The notes below the pieces were generated by a model. The model saw only the letters and a program-made list of their open reading frames with translations. It ran no database searches and was not told the origin of the DNA. From Odontesthes bonariensis (lineage: Eukaryota; Chordata; Actinopteri; Atheriniformes; Atherinopsidae): a DNA stretch of 64,000 bases. The translations under genes and the position numbers were made by a program. This document shows, one piece after another, positions 25,728 to 35,400 of the stretch. Location of the stretch: contig NC_134507.1 in the NCBI RefSeq assembly GCF_027942865.1, forward strand, positions 4,792,026 to 4,856,025. The letters run 5' to 3'. Every line of letters starts with the position of its first letter. Positions within the stretch are counted from its first letter, which is position 1.

Positions 25728-26701
25728 TAGCCTGGGAATTCCCATGCTGCTTTGCGCTCGATTTCATTCTCACTGCAAAGTCAGCCTGGAAACCACCGCC
25801 CTTATTTTTGCCAGAGTTTGGGAACCAATCGCAGAACGGGGGGGGCAGCAAGACGATGACGACGTCTATGCGCTACACCGAAGCTTGTAGAGCGTTAATC
25901 CAACATGACAGCGGACACAACGTTACCGTTCAATGCAGCCTTAGAAAGTGTTTCGGAGTAGATTCAACCTGGGGTCATTTGAACCGTGACATCCAGCCAA
26001 GTAGCCCACCCGAAGTTTTTCCGATCTTGGCTGAACATCAGCTGAGTTACTGAGTTATCCCGAATAGCTTCGTACAAGGGTTAATGGATCCTGGCAGTAT
26101 CTCCAAAATTACCACACTAAAATCACATGTCATGACACCAAACTTCTACAGTAGTACAAATATGGTCTGTACTCACAAAACGATGCATTTGGAAGTTTGA
26201 AAATAGTCCAGGAGTTTATTATTATCAACACAAGCCTGATAGCTTTTCTGCAGCTAAAGCTGCGTCGACGTCACTTCTGGAGCTGGGAGCTTCAAAGTAA
26301 GATGAGGGTTGAGCTACTACTGTAGACAACAAAGCAAGGCTGCTCAATTTCTCCATTGATAAAATAAATTCACAACTCTACAACATAAAAAATCATGTAG
26401 AATATAGCATATAGGCCTACTTTGTTGTCAATTTAAGTAGCTTAGAGCGCAAGTTTACTTTTATTTTCCATTTTTTTCTTCTTCCTCGTCGAATTTCTGT
26501 CGTCATCTGGTATAAGTGATACAATTGGCTATGAATCGCGCGCAAAGCAGCATGGGAAGAACCTGACGTCATTTGATAGACATTCGTAGCGCCCAATAAA
26601 CGGCTCTAGGCATTCGTAAACCACGCCTCAAATACGAGAAAATGCACACCTAGTTCCCAGACCACCATCTCATCGAGATTGTGGACGCGTCAGCCAGGCT
26701 A
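25728..26701. mobile_element. DNA transposon with 9-bp target duplication, superfamily unresolved
   Basis: Ends TAGCCTGG/CCAGGCTA. GAGGAATGA occurs at 25719-25727 and again at 26702-26710, an exact 9-bp duplication. About 974 bp. No transposase was recognised. Confidence 0.75.
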
Positions 26702-26710
26702 GAGGAATGA

Positions 26711-27970
26711 CACGATTTTTAAAAGAAACCCTGTTTTTTCTTGTTTTTCTCCCCCCTGACAACAATAGAGTCCCAGAAACTGAAGGAAAGCAACCCAACA
26801 AACTTCCAGCATGGAAAAATGTGAGATTTGAGCACTTTGACAGTTTAAACAGCCATCAACGAGGTCACATGGTACAGAAGAAAAGCGGTGATAGTGCAAC
26901 CTTTGAACGTTTTGTTCCGTTGGAGTGTGAAAGAAGGATGTCGAGGAGGCAGGTTCCTCCACTCTGAACTCATTTCATCTTCTCCAGGTAACTCATTTAC
27001 ACCAAAAGCACGAGTGCTCTCCAACTCCTGCCAACCTTTCTGACGAGACAAAGCATATATCATCCTGGTGAGGTGCTGAATTCGGTGGCAAAGCCTCCGT
27101 TCACCGACCTAAAGACCTCCCAGTCTCACCTGTGGCCCCAAAAGTTCCTGTGATCCCAATTGTTGAAGCTTTTGTCCACATGCATTAGCAGGAAAGAGAA
27201 ATTCCAGATGTGCTTCAATCATTTTGTTGTATTGGATTTTGCCAGCAGTTGTTAGTTTCAATGAGGAATGCTTGAAGTAATCAAGAAGCCGGTACATAGT
27301 TGACATAAACCAACATAAAGCATAAAAAAGGCATCAGATCTACTTAGTGAGAGTTAAATTTCAGCATCAGATTAACAGAAAACACCTAGAATTTCTTTTT
27401 TTTATAAATTTTTTAATCTGGCCATATACATCATGCATTGGGTATGATTTTATATACCAATGGTAGATTTCAATATGAAAAACAGTCTGCCCGAGAACAG
27501 CTTATTTACCCGAGAATCCTCTTCAAGAGGGGTCATCAACATCATGAGACATGTTAGTTAGATACAGCAGAAGTAATCAAATTACCAGAAATCAGGGGCC
27601 ATGCATGCTGTTTTATGGCTCAATATACCAAATGTTATCCGTTTTCCCAAAGAAGTCATGCGCCGCTAGGGGGAGGTGACACTGAGAAGAAGCTAAAAAT
27701 GTTGAAAAGTTGTATTTACATTTACAAGTTGTTGTATTTGTAATTGTCTCTTATTAATTAATCTTATTGTTTTTTCAAACCTGAAGATATTCAGCTGCAG
27801 ACACCAGGGAGGACGATACTATCTTATAAGCTTAGTTTTAATTTTGTGTTTAATCAATAAACAATTACTGTGCCAAAGTCATTTCTTTATATATTGTTCG
27901 GAAACAGGAGTGGTGATCCGCTGAAACATGTGCAAACATATAGAATAGGACAAACACAGAGTTATACATT
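26711..27970. other. no gene seen
   Basis: Open frames at 26699-27063 on both strands overlap and carry no recognised domain. Otherwise AT-rich. Confidence 0.45.
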
Positions 27971-27979
27971 TAAAAAAGC

Positions 27980-28356
27980 TTGAATGTCAATATCTCAGGT
28001 CAGATAGTGGAGCCCAGAGTTCAAACTGAACCCGGTGAAGCAGCTTTTAGCTGTCATGCTGCACACAACTGGAACAAACTACCAGCAGAACTGAAATCAG
28101 CCCCAACTGTAAGCACTTTGAAATCCAGGTTAAAAACATTTCTCTTTCCGTGTGCTTATGGTTGAGTTATATCTTTCTTTTCCCCCTCTTCTTTGATTGC
28201 TTTTAATTTTTATTCTATTTTTTTAAATTCTCTTTAAACTGCCTGTTTTTATGCTGCTTTATGCTGTTCTTTTAAACGCCTTGTCTTTATGCAAAGCACA
28301 TTGAGTTGCCTGTGGTATGAAATGCGCTGTATAAATAAAGATGCCTTGCCTTGCCT
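27980..28356 (+). mobile_element. LINE 3' end
   Basis: Reads VEPRVQTEPGEAAFSCHAAH then WNKLPAELKSA and LKSRLKTFLF, a typical fish LINE C-terminus. It ends with CTGTATAAATAAAGATGCC and a short (TTGCC)n tail. 5'-truncated. Confidence 0.65.
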
Positions 28357-28463
28357 TTTTATTGTTAATACAGATAACAGACAAACTTAGAGAATAACCT
28401 ATTTTAAACTCTATCGTTAGGCACTTTCTTTAGTACATTTGTTCCCACGTCTTTAGCTGCATC

Positions 28464-29051
28464 CATGGGTGTTGTACCCCTGGGGGATGGGGGCGTTTCG
28501 ACACCCCCACTTTTACAGCAAGATGATTTCACCCCCCCACATTTTCCAAAGGTAAACCCGTTTGCTCCATGGATGGATTTATTAACGGTTTGCCCACCCT
28601 GGTAATGCACCAACGTACAATGTGTTTTAAAGACAGTGTGCCCTCTCTAGAATAATTCCATCCAGATTTGAGCAGTCTAACTATCGTAGTTTCCATACAG
28701 GACCTAGTTTAGGGTGAAGAGAATACAAAAAAAAAAGCAGTAAAATGGCCTTGTTCTGCATTTTCACAAATCAGAAAAAGGTTTCACAAATCCCAAACAA
28801 GGTTTTAATGAGTCTATAGCCTCTTTAGAGTAATTCTATCCAGATTTGAGCAGTGAAACTATTGTAGTTTCCATACAGGACTTAGTTTAGGGCGATCAAA
28901 ATGCATAAAATGCAGTGAAATGGCCCTTTATGCCTATTCATTTTATTCGCGAATCGGATGCCAACTTCAGCGTCGTGTCTCTGGGCTTGATGTGGCGCTC
29001 ATGTGCCCCCCCCGGAACACCCCCACATTTAAAATCACTGCTCCGCCCCTG
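28464..29051. mobile_element. hAT element immediately upstream of ina
   Basis: Exact 8-bp duplications GCTGCATC at 28456-28463 and 29052-29059. Ends CATGGGTG and, inverted, CAGGGGCG are related. The interior has a 75-bp direct repeat (28648 and 28826 starts). No transposase. It ends 83 bp before the ina TATA-like box. Confidence 0.75.
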
Positions 29052-29099
29052 GCTGCATCTGCAAATGGTCGATTCCTTCAACACCTTCACAGGACGAAA

Positions 29100-29194
29100 T
29101 GCGTTAAATAGTTCGCTCCTCCCGCAGCCCTCGGTTTATAAGCTCCCGTAAAGCTCTTTAAGTCGGCCAGTTTAGTCTTTGACTCACAACAAAG
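29100..29194 (+). promoter_or_regulatory. ina: ina core promoter with TATA-like box
   Basis: TTTATAAG at 29134-29141 lies about 55 bp before the ATG and follows a C-rich CTCCTCCCGC stretch. This suits a TATA-driven start near 29165. Only 48 bp separate this region from the end of the upstream hAT element. Confidence 0.5.
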
Positions 29195-29485
29195 ATGAAC
29201 TACGGAGACCGCTACACCTCGTCGTCCTATCGGAAGATTTTCGGGGATTCCCCCAGGTACTCCATCTCGTCCTCCCGGATGAACGGCGCGTCTCCCCGGG
29301 GCTCCGCGGGGCTCAGGTCCACCGCGTCCCGCAGCGCCGCGTCCTCCGTCAGCCTGTACAGACGCGTCGGAGGCTCCTCCGCTCCGTTCCAGCTGGTGCC
29401 CACCGGCTCGCTCGACTTGAGCCAAACCTCTGTGGTCAACAATGAATTCAAAGTTATCAGAACCAACGAGAAGGAGCAGCTGCAG
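29195..29485 (+). CDS. ina: ina exon 1: head and rod start
   Basis: 97 codons from ATG (A at -3) to EKEQLQ, then donor CAG/GTAGGT. It encodes a Ser/Arg-rich head and [15 protein letters not shown], the pre-coil segment found in type III/IV filaments. The exon stops just before GLNDRFA, an unusual place for an intron. Ends in phase 0. Confidence 0.88.
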
Positions 29486-32400
29486 GTAGGTGTGATAAAG
29501 ACTGGCTCCATGTTTCAGCAGCCTCACAAATCCGCTCCAGGTCCTAATATCAGTTTCAGATGAAGTGATCCACAAATGTGATCGTGTGATTAGTGACTAA
29601 AATTTCCGTTTTACTTGAGGTAGCCTAATTTTGACCTGAATTATTTCGATAATAATAATGATGATAACAGGGGCGATTTTAGGATCTGGTCTTTAGGGGG
29701 GCCCAGCCACCAATGCTCACAGAGGCACATTATTTTTCACGAATTGAGGCAAACTGGTACATTTATAAATTTTGGAGCCGTATTAGTTTTGCTTTGAGTA
29801 GTGTTTTCCCCTACAGCATTCCATTTTGACCTCTTCATTTCAAAAGACTGTGGCTTGGACAGGGATAACAGAGAGCCTGAGACAAATATTGAAGATAACT
29901 CAACATTTATTTTGGGAGTAAAGAGTTAAAACAAAAACAAATGCTAGAAAATAAATAAAATGGTCACTAAAATAATGCATCCTTGAGCAAAAAAAAAGTG
30001 TTTTTGCACAATATAATATTTTAAAAATGTGCTGAGCCAGGGGGTGCCGAGCTATCTCACGGTGGTGAGCCTTGCCCCTGGGTGATAATAGAAATGTCAC
30101 TGCCCACTTGGGTCCCTGAGCATAGGCCCTATTTTGCCTTTTTTTTTTTTTTGTATTATATTATTGCTGGATTTATTTATTTATTTATGATGAAATAGAC
30201 CCAGAAATAAATTCAAACTGACCAGAAAACATGATTAAATTAGAAATACCACCAAGAGATATAAACTCGCACAAAAGCAACATCCAGTCTCAAAGAATCA
30301 CTCTGTATCCTCAGTCCCAACTCCAATTATGGTTAAAAAAAATAAAAAATAGAATGTGATGATTTGCAAATCTCATAAACCAATATTCAACTCGAACACA
30401 GTAAATAGGTCAAGAGTTCAGAGTGAAACATTTGACTTATTTTTATTAAAAGTATTGGCTCATCTCGAATTTGATGGCAGGGACACGTCACAAAAAAGCT
30501 GGGATTGGGGCAGCAAAGACTGGAAAAGTAAGTGGACATGTTGCCACCAATTAGGTGAAATGGCAGCAGGTCAGTTACACGGCTGGGTATTAAAAGAGCA
30601 CCTTAGAGGCAGAGTTTTCATTATAAATTTTCCAAGAATTTGAACGGGACTCAACTCAAAAACATCCATCTCTGATGGTGTGAGGGTGTATCGGTGCCTC
30701 AGGAAGTGGCGATTTGCAACTCTGGAAAGGCACCGTGATTTATATAAAGAGAAAATATACTTTCCCATCCTGCAAGTGTCCTTTTCATTGAAGGCCTTGC
30801 ATATTGCACCAAGATGCTAAACCACAAACTGAATCTATTTCAAGTCATTATTTCAGAAAAGAGGGCTATGGGTGCTGCACTGATCTGCCTGCCATCCACA
30901 TTTCCCTGTTAACACCCAAGTGCCCTAGCTTCAGTAAATAAAAAATGCAGGAATTTGGTTTGTAATGGAAATGATCGACTCCACTCTACAGGACTGTACT
31001 AAAGACAAATGTTCACCTTGTTGCCCCAGGGTCTGAATGACCGCTTTGCCATGTTCATCGATAAAGTCCGACATTTGGAGCAGCAGAACAAAGTGCTGGA
31101 GACGGAGCTGGTGACTCTGCGTCAGAAGCACAGCGAGCCGTCCCGCGTCGCTCATCGCTACCAGCAGGAGATGAGCGACCTGCGCTCCCAGCTGGAGGAT
31201 CTGAGCAGGGACAAGAACCACATCCTCATAGAGAGGAACAACATGGAGGACGAGCTGCAGGTGAGGATGAACGCTTCTGATGAGGACACTGGCTGTGTTC
31301 GAAACCGCCTACTTCTCCTACTAGTCCTACTAGTCATACTTTTTTAAGTTCCCGGATGTACACTAGATGCATACTAGATTCGCTGAAATGTTGAGTATTC
31401 ATCATGAGGTTACTTGTCACACTCAAACTACCCAAGATGCAACGTAACGTGACGTTGACCATCGCCATTTGAACGGTCAAATTCCGTTAACTGGACGAGA
31501 GCAGTCAAAACGGCATAACCGGAAGTGCGTTGCTCACTGCGGCTAGCTTTAGCAGCGCCGAATTTGTGGGAACAAAATTGTAAATAGCCGGTATTTTGTC
31601 AGATTTTCAACACCTTAGGGGTCTAAATGACTACTTTCTCGCCTAAAAATGTTTCAAATGTTGCTAAAGTTATATATTTACAGAGTTTATAGCTTAAGCG
31701 AAATCAGCTTTTCAGGCCGGCTGATTTCGCCTCGGGCAGGAGTGAAGTGCACTGTGTGTAAACGCTCTGCACACTGTCTGATCGATGAGTATGCCGTTTT
31801 CAAGTATGTAGTATGTAGTAGGCGGTTTCGAACACAGCCACTGTTTTTGTTGTTTGATCATACTCGTATTTATGTGACACGAACCCAGCGCCCCCCCCCC
31901 ACAGAAATCCCGACCTTTCACTCCTCCACTCCTCTCATCCACAATCCTCTCTTTTGAAATATAGTTTCTCAAGCTCTGATCAACTTTAGTGTAATTAGTA
32001 CGGAGCCCCTAAAGGGACATGGAGGGATTTTTTTTTTGCGAGATCTCGCAAAAGTTTTTTTCCCACGTCAGTGAACCGGAAGTAAAACAGACACAGCGAT
32101 GGAGGAGCCTACCCATCATCTGTGGGAGAAGTTTATTGATTTCTATTTTAGTATTGGCCTAACATATAAAGACATCAAATCCGTTCTTGCACGTAGACAT
32201 GGCTTTGACATAAGTCTACGGATGATGGATAGGCTTCTCCATCGCTGTGTCTGTTTTACTTCCGGTTCACTGACGTGGGAAAAAAAACTTTTTGCGAGAT
32301 CCCGCAATACTTTTTGCGAGATCCCGCAATACTTTTTGCGAGATCCCGCAATACTTTTTGCGAGATCTCGCAATACTTTTTGCAAGATCCCGCAATACTT

Positions 32401-35400
32401 TTGCGAGATCCCGCAATACTTTTGCGAGATCCCGCAATACTTTTGAGAGATCTCGCAATACTTTTTGCGAGATCCCGCAATACTTTTGCGAGATCCCGCA
32501 TACTTTTGCGAGATCCCGCATACTTTTGCGAGATCTCGCAATACTTTTGCGAGATCCCGCATACTTTTGCGAGATCCCGCATACTTTTGCGAGATCCCGC
32601 AATACTTTTTGCGAGATCTCGCAATACTTTTTGCGAGATCCCGCAATACTTTTTGCAAGATCCCGCAATACTTTTGCGAGATCCCGCAATACTTTTGCGA
32701 GATCCCGCAATACTTTTGAGAGATCTCGCAATACTTTTTGCGAGATCCCGCAATACTTTTGCGAGATCCCGCATACTTTTGCGAGATCCCGCATACTTTT
32801 GCGAGATCTCGCAATACTTTTGCGAGATCCCGCATACTTTTGCGAGATCCCGCATACTTTTGCGAGATCTCGCAATACTTTTTGCGAGATCCCGCATACT
32901 TTTGCGAGATCCCGCAATACTTTTTGCGAGATCCCGCATACTTTTGCGAGATCCCGCAATACTTTTGCGAGATCTCGCAATACTTTTTGCGAGATCTCGC
33001 AATACTTTTTGCGAGATCCCGCAATACTTTTTGCGAGATCCCGCAATACTTTTTGCGAGATCTCGCAATACTTTTTGCGAGATCCCGCAATACTTTTGCG
33101 AGATCCCGCAATACTTTTCGCAAGATCCCGCAATACTTTTCGCAAGATCCCGCAATACTTTTCGCGAGATCCCGCAATACTTTTTGCGAGATCCCGCAAT
33201 ACTTTTTGCGAGATCCCGCGATACTTTTGCGAGATCCCGCGATACTTTTGCGAGATCTCGCGATACTTTTGCGAGATCTCGCGATACTTTTGCGAGATCC
33301 CGCAAAAAAAAAAAATCCCTCCATGTCCCTTTAGGGGCTCCGTAAATTACTTTTCATCTTCATCTCAGTATTTTTACCTTTCATTATCTTATCATTTTTC
33401 TCAAACCTATCCTTCTCTCACTTTGTCATCTTCTCATTTCAGAAGCTCATCGGGAAGTATGATGAAGAGGTGAGGGCGCGGGAGGAAGCCGAACAGGCCT
33501 TGAGGTCCTTCAGGAAGGATGTAGATGATGCCACATCTGTCCGCCTGGACCTGGAGCGCCGGGTGGAGTCGCTGTTGGACGAAATCTCTTTCATGAAGAA
33601 GGTGCACGAAGAGGAAATCGAGGAGCTGAGCGGCATGATGGAGGCGCAGCAGGTCTCCGTGGAGCTGGAGCTCGCCAAGCCCGACCTGACCTCAGCTCTG
33701 AAGGAGATCCGCAACCAATATGAGTCCATCTCCTCCAAAAATCTACAGTCAGCCGAGGAATGGTACAACACCAAGTTCACAAACCTCAGTGAGCAAGCCA
33801 CAAGGAGCAACGAGGCCATGAAGGCCAGCAGAGAGGAGATCAATGAGTTCAGGAGGCAGCTGCAGTCCAAGACCGTCGAGATAGAGACCCTGAGGGGCGC
33901 CAACGAGTCTCTGGAGAGACAGATCACGGAGATGGAGGATACACATAATGCCGAGGTCACAGCCATGCAGGCAAGCAATCGTAATTATTAAAAAGTACAG
34001 TGAGTTTACTCTCAACTCACCATTTCAGTGTTAAATTCATTGGTGACATCTACATCACAGAAGACACGTCTCCTGAACCGCCTGAAACGTTTAGTCTGCA
34101 GTACGGGCTTCTCTTTGGTTACTTTAACCTTATTTAATTAACCCCCAAAATATAAATCTATGCCTGAAAGTGAGCACAAGGCATTCTTTAAACCCCCCCC
34201 ACTAAAATTCTAGTTTTTAGCCTTTTTACCATGTCCACAAGGTGTTTTTTACTGTGTTACGATACATATAAGTAAAATGAGTCAGAGAGGCTGTATGTTC
34301 TACGTAGACTATTTGGAGGAACCTAAGCTAGCCAATCCTGACTTTTTGCAGGTTGGGGCAGGACAGCTAATTTGCATGAGCAGTGAGCAGATGATTAAAT
34401 GAGAAGGTAGTAAGGTGAGGCGAAGGTAGCACATGCTAAGTGAAGAACAAAGCAGAACTCCAGCCAAGCAAAGACCCTTGTTGCTTTGCAAGTTGTGGGA
34501 GGCTACATGAAGCTTGCCCCCAGACAAACGGGAGCTAATTGTGGGGGCCACTAGTTTTGGGAGTGCCAGGCCTAGCCCGACGCTAGCGGCTTCCCTGGCA
34601 AGCAGGCTTCCGGTCCTACTAATTCCGTGAACTGGACTTCTTCTTGGATCGCCAGACTAACCAGCAGCTCTGAGTTAGTCTGGCTTATTGAGCTAGCAGC
34701 ACCTGGATTGTTGAAAGCATAGCAAGTGAATGCACTATGATACTTCTGTGTGCATAAGACTTTTTAGAATTCCCTCTACTTTTGTTGAGAACTGCTCTCT
34801 GGTTCAAATACATATAGCAGAAGATTTTTCTTTCGGAGCTTTACTATTAGAACACATTGGACACATAAATGTATGGCTGAATTACATCAATACTGAAATC
34901 GGTCTTTGCTTAGCAGGGAAAAGGGAAGTTTGTGTCAGCTGCTGGAGGGCAGAGATGTCGGCAAGGTCAGATTAGCATCTCCATCCCTGTTTTCTTTCTG
35001 ACAAAAACTTCAAAATTTACAATTTGGAGGAACGGCGATGAGTTTTTAGAGGATTTATAACTGTCAGAATGAGGCTAGCATTTTGAATGAAGACAAGACA
35101 AAACAGATATAATGCACAAATACTGTCAACCAAAATTTTATATATTTGTACTAAGCTAAGCTAATCAGTTGCTGTCTGTAGCTTTATACTTAGCGGACAG
35201 ACGTGGGTATGGTACCAATCTACTCATCTACAGTTTGGTAAGAAATGTGAATGGTCACCCTTTAATTTTGTATACTCGATTCATCCTGGAGCCTGCAATA
35301 GGGGCGAGACGCGGGGTACAAGTTGGACCAGTCCACCAAAAAGCTAGCAAAGGGAAACAGGCAGTAATGCATAGTCAGATTAGAATCCCCACTAAGACTT

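Larger units (their letters stand above)
31999..33344. mobile_element. transposon with palindromic tandem array, in ina intron 2
   Basis: Inverted ends TACGGAGCCCCTAAAGGGAC (left) and its complement (right) bound 1346 bp. After the left end come a T run, GCGAGATCTCGC, and an inner arm (about 32052-32122) with an ACCGGAAGT site. A start codon at 32099 opens a gene fragment, and the inner arm returns inverted at about 32221-32291. Then about 48 units of roughly 21 bp fill 32290-33305. Flanks TAATTAGT and AAATTACT may be a decayed 8-bp duplication. Superfamily uncertain. Confidence 0.75.

Noticed and set aside
29087..29575. 162-codon minus-strand frame over ina exon 1
   Set aside because: Antisense shadow of a GC-rich coding exon whose + strand product is clearly an intermediate filament head.
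33247..33285. TCTCGCGATA segments resembling the TCTCGCGAGA promoter motif
   Set aside because: The motif is not exact in any unit, so a specific factor cannot be claimed from sequence alone.
32290..33305. Regular repeats that resemble a CRISPR array
   Set aside because: There are no unique spacers between units, the sequence is vertebrate nuclear DNA, and the units are tandem minisatellite copies.
32143..33473. Open frames of up to 393 codons on both strands across the palindromic array
   Set aside because: They come from a stop-free ~21-bp repeat and exist in several frames on both strands with the same repeating peptide. No start context, splice support or family.
33439..33978. 179-codon minus-strand frame over ina exon 3
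   Set aside because: Antisense of coiled-coil codons; Ser/Leu-rich and without family resemblance.
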